Assembly (NCBI GenBank): GCA_024684175.1
Contig: JAIKXJ010000040.1
Location: 1-64,000 of the forward strand
Direction of reading: 5' to 3'
Length of the DNA stretch: 64,000 nucleotides
Source: Erysipelotrichaceae bacterium
Lineage (GTDB): Bacteria > Bacillota_I > Bacilli_A > Erysipelotrichales > Erysipelotrichaceae
The translations under genes were made by a program, and so were the position numbers. This document shows, piece after piece, positions 8,605 through 18,100 of the stretch; within the stretch, counting starts at the first letter, position 1, and each line of letters starts with the position of its first letter. The notes below the pieces were generated by a model. That model was given only the letters and a program-made list of their open reading frames with translations. It had not been told where the DNA came from and made no database searches.

Positions 8605-9584
8605 GGTCTTCCTTTCTTCGTCTTCAGAAAGAAGAAGAGGATCGCAGCTCCGATGAAGGAGGTGATGATGCTGACGGGGATCTCGGACATCGTTGCCGAT
8701 CTTGCCAGCGTATCGGAGACCAGCAGCAGGACGGCACCGACCGGCATGCAGAACAAGAGGGTATCTTCAAAAGAAGAGGCAAAAAAGACATTGACGATGT
8801 GCGGAGCCAGCAGTCCGATCCAGGAGACGATGCCGGAGACCGACACACAAGCGGCCGTCAGCAAGGTCGACAGACCGATGCACAAAAGTTGTAAGAGCTT
8901 CGTATCGACACCGAGCGTCTTTGCCTCGTCTTCCTGAAGAAGCAGTGCCTTGAGACGGTGACGGAACAAGACCGTCAGGATCAGACAGGGCACAGCGATC
9001 AGCGCCGTGGACAGGAGCCTGGAGCGGTCGGTCAGGGAGAAGGAGCCCATCAGCCAGTAATCGATGGCGGCGAGCTGGGTCGTCGGATCGGCGAGATATT
9101 TGAAGGCCATGATCATTGAATTGGTCAAAGCCGAACAGATGACGCCGGACAGCAGCAGGGAGACCCGCCTGTCGGAGTTGATGAAGCGGGACAGCAGCAG
9201 GGAAAACAAGACAGCCAGAATGCCTCCGGCAAAAGAAAAGACCTGTCTGAAAAAGACGGAGTCCCGAAGATACAGGATGGTGACGATCGCCCCGACCGAT
9301 GCGCCGCCGCTGACACCCAAGGTGTCCGGAGAGACCAGGGCGTTATGAAAGCCGCTCTGGTAGAGATGCCCGGCAACCGCCAGGGCCATACCGCAAAGGG
9401 CGGCTTCCAGACAGCGGACCAGGCGGATATTGTAAAAGATGTTGGCAGCCATGCCGCCGTCTTTATGAAACAGGACATCGATGATCCCGCTTAAGGGCAG
9501 GGAATAGCGTCCGACACTCAGGGAGACGAGAAGACAAAGGAATGCCGCTCCCCAGGCAAGGCAGAGTTTTTCAGAGGTCTTCAT
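8601..9584 (-). CDS. FecCD-family ABC importer permease
   Basis: A 327-residue integral membrane protein with about ten spans. It carries family blocks such as GHLYQSGFHNALVSPDTLGV (the GxxxQxxxRNPLAxPxxLG region), DYWLMGSF and SGIVSWIGLLAPHIV, which place it with BtuC/FhuB/MolB permeases. It would form the homodimeric channel for the ATPase encoded downstream. The start overlaps the end of the binding-protein gene by 14 bases, so expression is coupled. Substrate is not readable from the permease. Confidence 0.9.
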   Translation of the reverse strand: MKTSEKLCLAWGAAFLCLLVSLSVGRYSLPLSGIIDVLFHKDGGMAANIFYNIRLVRCLEAALCGMALAVAGHLYQSGFHNALVSPDTLGVSGGASVGAIVTILYLRDSVFFRQVFSFAGGILAVLFSLLLSRFINSDRRVSLLLSGVICSALTNSMIMAFKYLADPTTQLAAIDYWLMGSFSLTDRSRLLSTALIAVPCLILTVLFRHRLKALLLQEDEAKTLGVDTKLLQLLCIGLSTLLTAACVSVSGIVSWIGLLAPHIVNVFFASSFEDTLLFCMPVGAVLLLVSDTLARSATMSEIPVSIITSFIGAAILFFFLKTKKGRP

Positions 9585-10599
9585 CGCTGATGCTGATGCC
9601 GTAATACTTCTGATAGAAGGAGACGGCTTCTTTGAGATAGCGGTCCGCTTCGATCAGATCCGGATGCAAGATTCCTGCCATCCAGTAAAGTCCCAGGACG
9701 GAAGAAGGCTGCGGATAATCCCAGGCTTCGATCCGGGAAGGGATCATGAAGACATTACCGGACGATACGGCTTTGAGACCTTTCAATGCTTCATCGTTCA
9801 TGATTTCATCGACCGTATATTCGGCGTAACTGACGACGAAGATATAGTCGGGATCCCATTCCAGCAACTGTTCCTTGGAGATGTCAGTCCAGCTGCTGCC
9901 TTCCAGAGAGGAAGAGACGCAGTTTCCTCCGGCAGCTTCGATCATTTCTTTCTGGTACATGCCGCCGGAACAGCTGCGCAGATAAGAGGAATCACCGGCG
10001 ATATAGACGTCCGGCCGTTGTACATCCGCAGTCGCCGAAGCGACTTCGCTGACGATCTTGTCGTAATAGGCAATCAGTTCCCCGGCTTGTGCGGAGACAC
10101 CGCAGACTTTGCCGATGATCGCGATGAGTTCGTTGAATCTGTCGTAGGTTTCCGGATCGACGACGATCGACGGGATCCCGAGATCGCTCAAAACATCAGC
10201 TGCGTCTTTTTGTTTCTTCGGCAGGAAGACGACGTCCGGCTGCAGAGCAGCAATGGCTTCGATATTGATCTCTTTGCCTGATCCCACGCCCGGCAGATCG
10301 ATCAGTTCCGGTGCCGCCAGCTTGTACAGGCCGCGGCTCTTGGCTTTCATCTCCACACCGACGATCCTGTTTTTGAGTCCCAGCGTCAGCATCGAAGCTG
10401 TTACCAGATAATAAGTCGAGACGACCTTTTCGGCTTCTTTTTCCAAAGTGACCGTACGACCGATCTGGTCGATGATCTCGATGGCGGCGGAAGTTTCTTC
10501 CGCCTGTTCCCCGGCAGGCGTTTCTTCCTTTCCCGGTGCACAGCCAAACAGGCTGAAACACAGGAATATGTTCAATAATACGATGATCGTTTTCTTCAT
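9571..10599 (-). CDS. ABC importer substrate-binding lipoprotein, FepB/BtuF/MolA type
   Basis: A 342-residue exported binding protein. The signal peptide ends in the lipobox LFGC (Cys20). The body is a cluster A-II binding-protein fold: IEIIDQIGRTVTLEKEAEKVVSTYYL, then PDVVFLPKKQKDAADVL, and the long linking helix around YDRFNELIAIIGKVCG. I start at ATG 10599 because AGGGAGA lies eight bases upstream; the TTG six bases further is less likely. It is the first gene of a three-gene importer operon. The Mo-box-like palindrome 18 bases upstream overlaps its likely -10, which suggests repression by a ModE-type regulator when molybdate is plentiful (inference). Confidence 0.85.
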   Translation of the reverse strand: MKKTIIVLLNIFLCFSLFGCAPGKEETPAGEQAEETSAAIEIIDQIGRTVTLEKEAEKVVSTYYLVTASMLTLGLKNRIVGVEMKAKSRGLYKLAAPELIDLPGVGSGKEINIEAIAALQPDVVFLPKKQKDAADVLSDLGIPSIVVDPETYDRFNELIAIIGKVCGVSAQAGELIAYYDKIVSEVASATADVQRPDVYIAGDSSYLRSCSGGMYQKEMIEAAGGNCVSSSLEGSSWTDISKEQLLEWDPDYIFVVSYAEYTVDEIMNDEALKGLKAVSSGNVFMIPSRIEAWDYPQPSSVLGLYWMAGILHPDLIEADRYLKEAVSFYQKYYGISISDEDL

Positions 10600-10616
10600 T
10601 TCCAAGTCTCCCTAAG

Positions 10617-10641
10617 CGTTATGTTTTTGAAAATATAACCG
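10617..10641. promoter_or_regulatory. Mo-box-like ModE operator
   Basis: Imperfect palindrome CGTTATGTT ... AATATAACCG in the 86-base gap between the importer operon and the ModE-MocA gene. The half-sites resemble known ModE boxes (CGTTAT near one end, ATAACG-like at the other). On the minus strand its right half contains a TATATT that could be the importer -10. Confidence 0.55.
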
Positions 10642-10671
10642 TCGTTTTCACAATAGCACAGTTTAATCCGA

Positions 10672-10677
10672 TATACT
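10672..10677 (+). promoter_or_regulatory. -10 element (TATACT) of the ModE-MocA gene, leaderless
   Basis: TATACT ends eight bases before ATG 10686. Transcription would start at or next to the A of the ATG, and no Shine-Dalgarno is present. The -35 is weak. Confidence 0.5.
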
Positions 10678-10685
10678 ATAGGTGC

Positions 10686-11624
10686 ATGTTCACACTCAAG
10701 TTGAATTCCATACTTGTCGATGAAGATAATGAGAGATTTTTCGGAAACGGACCGATGCGCTTACTGGAAGGCGTGAAGCTTTTCGGCTCTCTGTCGGCCT
10801 CAGCGCAGGCCATGGGGATGTCGTACTCCAAAGCCCTCAAGCTGATCCGCCGCAGCGAACAGGCACTCGGTTTCAGACTGCTGGAATCTCACTCCGGAGG
10901 AAACGGCGGCGGTTCGTCGGTCTTGAGTGAGAAAGGAGAATTTTTCCTTTCTCTGTATAAGGAGTTCTCTTTGAACAACCAAGCCTTTGGTGACCGGCAT
11001 CTGAAAGATCTGTTCATAAACGAAGACAGTGACGTGAAGATCGTCATCCTGGCTTCCGGCACGGGACGGCGTTTTGAAGGGAACAAGCTTTTATATGAGG
11101 TCAAAGGGAAGCCGCTGATCGCTTACATATTGGATACTTTGCATCCTCTGCGGCCGCGATGTATCGTTTCGACCGTTCATCAGGAGATCGCAAAGATCTG
11201 TGAAACGGCGGGCTATGAAACGGTCCTGCATGCAGGAGAAAACAAGAGTGCGTCCATCCGTCACGGGATATCGGGGATCGAAGAGCCTTGTGCGACGCTC
11301 TTCGTGCAGGGCGATCAGCCGCTCTTGACTCTGACGTCGGTCTGTGCCCTGCTGAAGGAACATAAAAACGATCCGTCTTGTTTCTGCAGGCTGTCCTTTG
11401 AGGGAAGATCTGCCGCGCCGGTCCTGTTTCCGGCAGATCTGTTTGAGGAAATGAAAAAGCTGGAAGGGGAAGACGGCGGATCGGTGCTGATCAAAAAACA
11501 TCCGGAGAAAGAGATCCGTGCGGTCGAGGCGCTCTTTCCCTGGGAGCTCTGGGATGTGGATGAAAGAAAAGACCTGGGACCGATCGAAGATCTGATCGCG
11601 TATCTGCATAAGGAGGGACGATGA
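10686..11624 (+). CDS. ModE-type HTH regulator fused to MocA-like molybdenum cofactor nucleotidyltransferase
   Basis: A 312-residue two-domain protein. Residues 1 to about 105 are a winged HTH of the ModE N-terminal (LysR-like) type: RFFGNGPMRLLEGVKLFGSL and ASAQAMGMSYSKALKLIRR are its hallmarks. From V117 on is a MobA/MocA-like NTP-transferase: VILASGTGRRFEGNKLL (variant of LAAGxSxRMGxxKLL), later LFVQGDQPLLT and the FPADLFEEM block. The first domain would read out molybdate or cofactor status; the second would attach CMP (or GMP) to molybdopterin for the hydroxylase encoded just downstream. The classical molybdate-binding MOP domains are missing. The stop overlaps the next start (ATGA). The fold calls are strong; the exact nucleotide used is unknown. 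Confidence 0.8.
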   Translation: MFTLKLNSILVDEDNERFFGNGPMRLLEGVKLFGSLSASAQAMGMSYSKALKLIRRSEQALGFRLLESHSGGNGGGSSVLSEKGEFFLSLYKEFSLNNQAFGDRHLKDLFINEDSDVKIVILASGTGRRFEGNKLLYEVKGKPLIAYILDTLHPLRPRCIVSTVHQEIAKICETAGYETVLHAGENKSASIRHGISGIEEPCATLFVQGDQPLLTLTSVCALLKEHKNDPSCFCRLSFEGRSAAPVLFPADLFEEMKKLEGEDGGSVLIKKHPEKEIRAVEALFPWELWDVDERKDLGPIEDLIAYLHKEGR

Positions 11625-12346
11625 TCCATTTTGAAAACTATGTGAGACCGAAGTCGTTTCAAGAAGCGTATGCGCTCGCTCAGGATTACAAGAACGTCGT
11701 CTGCGGCGGCATGATGTGGCTGCATCTTTCCGATGCCCGTTATGATACCTGCATCGATCTTTGTGATCTGCAGCTCGATAAGATCGAAGAAGAAGACGGA
11801 TACTTCAAGATCGGGGCGATGGTGTCTCTGTCGGAGCTGGAAAATCATGTGCCGATCAAAGACTGTTTCGGTACGGCTTTTGAAGATTGCCTGAAGCATA
11901 TCGTCGGTGTGCAGTTCCGTAACGGTGCCACGCTCGGCGGCAGCATCTGCGCGAAGCTGGGCTTTTCCGATGTCCTCACGCTGCTGCTTCCTTTGAAGAC
12001 CAGGGTCGTCTTTCATCGTCAGGGGGAAATGACGCTGGAGGAATTCCTCGGGAAAAAGAACGAACGGGACATCCTGAAATACGTCCTGATCCCGAAAAAG
12101 AAAGTGAAGGTCCGTTTCCAGTCCGTCCGCAGGACCTATACCGATCTTCCGGTGATCAACGTCTGCGGTGTGAAGGATGACGGCGGGATGATCTTCGCGG
12201 TCGGCGCAAGACCCAACGTCGCCGTTTTGGTCAAAGAAGGGCAGCGGCCGGAATTCGGATCCAACCGGCGGGGATCGAAGGAATACAGGGAACATCTGTA
12301 TGACGTCCTTGTGAAACGCATCAAGGATGCATTGGAGGAGGACTGA
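11621..12346 (+). CDS. Xanthine dehydrogenase-family FAD-binding subunit
   Basis: A 241-residue flavin subunit of a three-part molybdenum hydroxylase. The FAD-binding motifs are visible: CGGMMWLHL in place of the usual AGGTDL near the N-terminus, and FRNGATLGGSICA matching the family's NxATxGGNI block. It is shorter than most family members (around 280-300 residues), mainly at the C-terminus. It would pass electrons from the iron-sulfur subunit to NAD+ or another acceptor. Four-base overlap upstream, one-base overlap with the following subunit. Confidence 0.85.
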   Translation: MIHFENYVRPKSFQEAYALAQDYKNVVCGGMMWLHLSDARYDTCIDLCDLQLDKIEEEDGYFKIGAMVSLSELENHVPIKDCFGTAFEDCLKHIVGVQFRNGATLGGSICAKLGFSDVLTLLLPLKTRVVFHRQGEMTLEEFLGKKNERDILKYVLIPKKKVKVRFQSVRRTYTDLPVINVCGVKDDGGMIFAVGARPNVAVLVKEGQRPEFGSNRRGSKEYREHLYDVLVKRIKDALEED

Positions 12347-12804
12347 TGGAAGCGACATTCATCATCAACGACGAAACGGTCGTGAAGACGATCGATCCGG
12401 ATATGACATTGCAGAAGTTTCTGCGCAGGGAACACTATTATTCCGTGAAATGCGGCTGTGAGACATCCAATTGCGGTGCCTGTACGGTGCTTCTTGACGG
12501 CAAGCCGGTCTTGTCCTGCAGCATCCTGGCAGCCAGAGCGGCCGGTCATAAGATCGAGACTCTGGAAGGTCTTCAGAAAGAGGCGGAAGAGATCGGTGCT
12601 TTTATCGCCGACGAGGGTGCGGATCAGTGCGGTTTCTGCAATCCCGGCTACATCATCACGATGATCGCCCTGTTCCGGCAGGACAGCGATCCGTCCGATG
12701 AAAAGATCAAGACATGGCTGGCAGGCAATTTCTGCCGCTGCACGGGCTATGAAGGGCAGATGCGCGGTTTCCTCAGGTACCGCGATCAAAGGAGGGCTGG
12801 ATGA
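12346..12804 (+). CDS. Xanthine dehydrogenase-family 2Fe-2S subunit
   Basis: A 152-residue iron-sulfur subunit with the two expected clusters. The N-terminal plant-type ferredoxin cluster is bound by CGCETSNCGACTVL with a fourth Cys in VLSCS. The C-terminal four-helix cluster is bound by QCGFCNPGY and FCRCTGYEG. It relays electrons from the molybdenum centre to FAD. Length and motifs are normal for the family. It overlaps both neighbours in the operon, which supports stoichiometric production of the three subunits. Confidence 0.92.
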   Translation: MEATFIINDETVVKTIDPDMTLQKFLRREHYYSVKCGCETSNCGACTVLLDGKPVLSCSILAARAAGHKIETLEGLQKEAEEIGAFIADEGADQCGFCNPGYIITMIALFRQDSDPSDEKIKTWLAGNFCRCTGYEGQMRGFLRYRDQRRAG

Positions 12805-15074
12805 AAGATCTCAAGATCGTCAACAAGCCCGTCCGCAAGAAGGACGCGATGCAGCTTCTGACCGGGCAGCCGGTCTATACCGATGACCTCATCAAGGAGC
12901 CCAGTCTCATCGTCAAACTTTACCGTTCCGTCCATGCCAACGCGATCGTCAAGGACATCGATATTTCCGAAGCGATGAAGGTCGAGGGCATGGAAGCCGT
13001 CTTCACTTACAAAGACATCGACCAGGATCAGGACCGCTATACGATCGCCGGTGCTTCGTATCCGGAATTTGCCCCGTATGACCGTCTGATCATCGACCGC
13101 CATGTCCGCTATGTCGGCGATGTCGTGGCGATCTGTGTCGGCAGGGATGAAAAAGCCGTCGATCAGGCGATGACGAAGATCAGGGTCGACTACGAGGTCC
13201 TGGACGCCGTTCTGGATTTTAAGACGGCTTTGGACAACGCCACGGTCGTCCATCCGGAAGCCAACTGGAAGATCCTTGTGGACACCGGAAGTGACGTAAA
13301 ACTCAATCTCGTCGCCCGGGAATGCAGTTCCATGGGCGATATCGACAAGGTCCTGGCTTCCTGTAAGTATGTGGTCGACCGCACCTATCACACCAAGGCG
13401 ACCCAGCAGTGCTATATGGAGCCATTCGCAGTCTATTGCGAGCTCGACCCTTACGGAAGGCTGCATCTGACGTCTTCGACGCAGATCGTCTTCCATATCC
13501 GGCGTATCGTCTCCAATGCCTTGCATATACCCAAATCAATGATCCGGGTCACCAAGCCGCGGGTCGGCGGCGGTTTCGGTGCCAAGCAGACGGCAGTCGC
13601 GGAAGTCTACGCGGCGTTTGTCACTTACAGACTGCGCAAAGCCTGCAAGATCGTCTTCAGCCGCAAGGAGTGCTTCACTGCCTCCTCACCGAGACACGAG
13701 ATGCAGATGCATGTGCGCATCGGCGCGGACGGCAACGGCATCATCAAAGGCATCGACTTGCGGACTTTATCCAATACCGGTGCCTATGGCGAACACGGTC
13801 CGACGACGGTCGGGCTTTCCGGTCACAAGTCGATCCCGCTCTACGGAAAGCAGGAGGCCTACCGTTTCGAAGGCACCGTCGTCTACACCAACCATATGTC
13901 ATCCGGCGCTTACCGCGGTTTCGGTGCGACACAGGGACTGTTTGCGGTGGAATCGGCCGTCAATGAACTGGCTGCACTGATGAAGGAAGACCCGATAAAA
14001 TTGCGTCTGAAAAACATCGTGAAGCAAGGCGACATCATGCCGGCTTACTTCAATGAACCGCTGACTTCCTGTACCCTGGATAAGTGTCTGCTGCGGGCAA
14101 AGGAACTGATCGGGTGGGAAGAGAAGGGACAAAGAAGAGTCCTGGCCAACGGCAGGGTCCGCACGCTCGGTGTCGCACTGGCGATGCAGGGATCGGGCAT
14201 CTCGTCGGTCGATGTCGGATCGGCGTCACTGAGCCTGAATGACGGCGGTTTCTACACGCTGAACATCGGCGCTGCCGATATCGGTACGGGCTGTGATACG
14301 ACATTGAGTCAGGTGGCTGCCGAAGTTCTCGACTGCAGCATAGATCAGATTCAGGTCTTCGGTGCGGATACCGATATCTCACCTTATGACTCGGGATCTT
14401 ATGCGTCTTCGACGGCGTATGTGACCGGCAAAGCGGTCGAACGCTGTGCGCTGAAGCTCCGTGAGAAGATCCTGGAATTCGGCGCCGGGATGCTTGGGGA
14501 AAATGCCGGGCATTGTGAATTCGACGGAGAAAAAGTCTATTTCGAAGACAAGTCGGTCTCGCTGGCACAGATCGCCGATGCGTCGATGGTCTATAACAAC
14601 GAAGCTCTCAAGGAGAGCGTCTCACATTCTTCCAGGACGTCACCGCCGCCGTTCATGGCCGGGACGGTCGAACTGGAGACCGATCTTGAGACCGGGGAGG
14701 TCAAGGTCGTCGAATATGTCGGCGTCGTCGACTGCGGTACGCCGCTCAATCCGAATCTGACCAGGATACAGACGGAAGGAGGTATCCTGCAGGGCATCGG
14801 CATGGCTTTGTATGAAGATGTCAATTATTCTTCCAAGGGAAGCGTGCTGGAGAACTCCTTCATGGAATACAAGGCGTCGTGCCGGATGGATGTGGAAAAG
14901 ATCACGGTCGACTTCGAGCCGTCTTACGAAGATCTGGGACCGTTCGGTGCCAAATCGATCGGTGAGGTCGTCATCAATACGCCTTCTCCCGCCATACAGG
15001 AAGCTGTCTATCAGGCTTGCGGAAAACGTTTCTACGAATTGCCGATCAAGGCGGAAGACATCATCATGAAATAA
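12801..15074 (+). CDS. Xanthine dehydrogenase-family molybdopterin-binding catalytic subunit
   Basis: A 757-residue catalytic subunit. The small N-terminal domain is followed by molybdopterin-binding blocks: GGGFGAKQ, SGAYRGFGATQG, and GAKSIGEV with the presumed catalytic Glu722. The family hydroxylates purines, aldehydes, nicotinate-like heterocycles or aromatic acids using water as the oxygen source. The substrate cannot be named from motifs. Its genes follow a MocA-like maturation protein, so the cofactor is probably a dinucleotide form (inference). It ends in a strong terminator. Confidence 0.9.
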   Translation: MKDLKIVNKPVRKKDAMQLLTGQPVYTDDLIKEPSLIVKLYRSVHANAIVKDIDISEAMKVEGMEAVFTYKDIDQDQDRYTIAGASYPEFAPYDRLIIDRHVRYVGDVVAICVGRDEKAVDQAMTKIRVDYEVLDAVLDFKTALDNATVVHPEANWKILVDTGSDVKLNLVARECSSMGDIDKVLASCKYVVDRTYHTKATQQCYMEPFAVYCELDPYGRLHLTSSTQIVFHIRRIVSNALHIPKSMIRVTKPRVGGGFGAKQTAVAEVYAAFVTYRLRKACKIVFSRKECFTASSPRHEMQMHVRIGADGNGIIKGIDLRTLSNTGAYGEHGPTTVGLSGHKSIPLYGKQEAYRFEGTVVYTNHMSSGAYRGFGATQGLFAVESAVNELAALMKEDPIKLRLKNIVKQGDIMPAYFNEPLTSCTLDKCLLRAKELIGWEEKGQRRVLANGRVRTLGVALAMQGSGISSVDVGSASLSLNDGGFYTLNIGAADIGTGCDTTLSQVAAEVLDCSIDQIQVFGADTDISPYDSGSYASSTAYVTGKAVERCALKLREKILEFGAGMLGENAGHCEFDGEKVYFEDKSVSLAQIADASMVYNNEALKESVSHSSRTSPPPFMAGTVELETDLETGEVKVVEYVGVVDCGTPLNPNLTRIQTEGGILQGIGMALYEDVNYSSKGSVLENSFMEYKASCRMDVEKITVDFEPSYEDLGPFGAKSIGEVVINTPSPAIQEAVYQACGKRFYELPIKAEDIIMK

Positions 15075-15078
15075 GAAA

Positions 15079-15110
15079 AAAGCTTTACCGCGAACGGTAA
15101 AGCTTTTCTT
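15079..15110. terminator. Bidirectional terminator
   Basis: A 12-bp stem AAAGCTTTACCG / CGGTAAAGCTTT with loop CGAA, and T-runs on both strands. It separates the molybdenum hydroxylase operon from the convergent giant exported protein gene. Confidence 0.92.
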
Positions 15111-15120
15111 ACGTCGTATC

Positions 15121-18100
15121 TTATTCTTCCTCTTCTTTCCGGCGCAGGATCGCAAACAGCAGAAGCAGGAGGAGCCCGATGATGAGAAGCGCCGGCAGGA
15201 CGATCAGCCGCGGGAAGGCGGTCCTTGTTTCCTGACCCTGCACTGCCTCCGGTTTGGCAGTCTGCGGCTGTGCTGCTTCACCGGTATGGTTATCGGCCGG
15301 TGTCTGAGGTCTGACTTCTTCTTTCCGGTCCTCTTCTTTTGCCGGTCTTGGTTCCGGTGCCGTGTGCGGCGTATCGGTCACGTACGTCACCGGGATCTTG
15401 TAGTCGCCGTCGATCGGTTCGTGATCGTAAGCCGGAGTTTCCGGTTCCGGTGTCGGATCGGGTCTCGGTGTCGTGCTGCCGTTATTGAAGATCTTGGAGA
15501 AATCCTGGATATAGATCTCTTCCAGGGAACGGAAGCTGACGAAACGGGTCGAGCCGAGGTCTTCGATGGACTCGCCGTCCAGAAAGATATAGGCCTTGAG
15601 GTTCTTGTGTCCGTGCTGGCACCAGACGCCTTGCGTATCGCTGTATTCCGAGTTCTTCGTGTGACCGCCCGGGATGGTCATCGATCCTTCGCTGATCTTT
15701 TCGCCGGTGTCGGCATCCACGATGACCGTATGGACAGTCTTCTCGGCGAAGCCTTCGTTTTTGACCGACCAGTGTAAGATCTCGTTCATGTAGACCAGCT
15801 CGTGATCGTAGGTGACGGCGATATCGCCGGTATCCAGCGTCAGATCGTAAGAACCGACCGGTTCTCTGCCGAAACAGGAAGCGGCCATCTCATAAGTCTG
15901 TGTCTCGTCGGAGCAGTTTTCATCCAGATATAAGGAAGCCTTCACTTCGCCGCTCTTGCCCGGCTGCAGGTCGGCAGAAAGAGTCGTAAAGTATTCTCCG
16001 TCCTTATACAGGTCGACGGAAGCGACCGGATATAAGCCCTTATTGAGGATCTGCAGAGTGAACGGGATCTGCTTGCCTTTTCTTGCCTCGTCTTCTTCAT
16101 CGAAGCTGCCGTCGATGATCTCCAGGCGGCTGTTCGACCTTCTGGCTTTGACATAGAGATCGGCGGTCGTATCGATGAAACGCGGATCATCTTCGCTCAG
16201 CGCAAAACTCTTGAGTCCCGCAAAACATTCCGAACCGCTATCGGCGGACAGGAAATTCGATGCGTCGGTATCTTCCGGATCGTAAGCTGTCTGATAGTTC
16301 TGTACGGCATAGAAGAGGACCGGTTCATCTTCTTCGGTGAAGGCCAGCGCCGTATCGCTGACTGAGGCATTTTCTTTGATGTCGGTCAGATCGGACTTGG
16401 CCCAGTTAGTCCCGCCGTCGGTGGAGAAGATCGCATAGGCGTTCTCGCTGCTGTCTTTTGAAACGGTACCCATCAGTACGACGTAGGAAGAACCGTAACA
16501 TCCGTAGAGCTTGTAGTCGCTGCTCGGGATCTTCAGGTCATCCGGTGTGATCTGCATGATTGAAAAGTCTTCGCTCAGGCCGTAGAGTTTCCAGTCCTCC
16601 ATCCAGGTCAGGATGGCACCGGAAGAACCGCAGTCGAGGAAGCGGGCATTGTATGCGTTGTCGCGTTCGAAGACTTTTTCGCCGTCTTGGAACATCGCGA
16701 TCTTGTCGGTCTTGTTTCCGCTTTCATCGGCAGCCGAATACGACAGGGCGAAAGAATCGGTACCGCCGAAGGATTTTCCGTCCAGTTCCCGGATGGCACC
16801 GGTCAAAGAGAACTGCAGTTCATTTTCCCACTGTCCGTCTTCCTGCATTACGGCTTTACAGACATCGTGACTGACATACGGATCCAAAGAAAGCGGATCG
16901 TTGACATCGCCCAGATAATAGGTGACCGTCGGTGTTCCGGACTCTCCGTCAAAGACCTTCGCCCCGGCAGCGAACACGTCTTCTTCGTTCCCGGCGTATT
17001 CGGTGATGCGGGAAAGATCGTTCCATTCCAGGCTGACATAGTGTTTCGCAAACCAGAGATCGGTATTGGCGGCGATCTGCGCAATGCTGGTAGACTCGTC
17101 GAGATCTTTCACGGCGTTGCGCCAGATCAGATAGGTGTTGCCGTCATGGCTGCGGTAGGAATACGGATCGAAGTCCGCAGTCGTATCGTTTTGAACGATC
17201 CAGTCCGGATCGGAGAGGAAGTTTTTGTTTTCATCGAAATAGAAGTTCATCAGCCTTGAGCGGTTGCCGTTGTTTCTTGACGGATCGGAAGCCAGGAAGA
17301 TGATGTTGTTCTGTGGGATGTTGGCGGAAGAGGTATCGACGATCTGCAGACGGCTGTCGGGATAGATCTGTGAGGCGACCAGATGTTCGAAGTCCGGATC
17401 GTCTTCATAGGAAGTCAGAAGATCGGGATCGCTTCCATGCGTGTACCAGTGGCCGACTGTGTCGGGTTCGTCGATCTTGCCGGAAGAAGAGGCGTAGTTG
17501 CTTGCCAGAAGCATCTCGTCGATATTGGCCTGCTGATAGAAATTGAGCAGGCCGCCTTTTCTGTCGCGGACGAAGTCGTGGCTTCCGGAGACGATGGCGT
17601 AGGAGAACAGTGTCCTGGAGAAGAGCTTGACTTTGAATCCAGCCTCCCCGGCAAGGACCAGAGAATCCATCTCGGTCTTGGGATAGAAGATCGTATAGCC
17701 GCCCATCGATCCGGCACCGTAGATGCCGATGCTGGCAAGAGAGGACAGGCCAAGTCCGCCGTAGAGTTCCAGCGATGTTTTGAAGCCGATGCCGAAGCGG
17801 TCGACGAGGAAGTCGGAATACTTGCTTTTGGACTCGTCGTATTTGAGTTCAAACTGCAATACGCCGTTGGCGCCGCCCATGACGGTGACCGACCAGGTCA
17901 GGATCGCGTACTGTCCTTCGGCCGCGAAGCCGGTACCGATGAAGACGTTGAGCTCGCCTTTTAAAGGGTCTTTGGTATAAGAGTTGCCCTGCACCCAGCC
18001 GGCGGCATCGAAGATCAGGCCCATGTCGGAGCCTTCGACCGCACTGCGCTTCTTGCTGTCGCCGTAGAAGGCTTTCTCCAGGTCACTGCCGGTCGCGCCG

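Noticed and set aside
7837..10599. Iron-siderophore transporter as the firm call
   Set aside because: Sequence class permits it, but the divergent ModE-MocA/molybdenum hydroxylase context argues otherwise. I kept the substrate open.
11315..12358. Long minus-strand ORF of 347 residues opposite the ModE-MocA and FAD-subunit genes
   Set aside because: It is antisense to genes with clear family matches, has no ribosome binding site and shows low-complexity shadow composition. The same applies to 482-1213 (minus), 6439-7128 (minus), 39495-40319 (minus) and 51924-52889 (minus).
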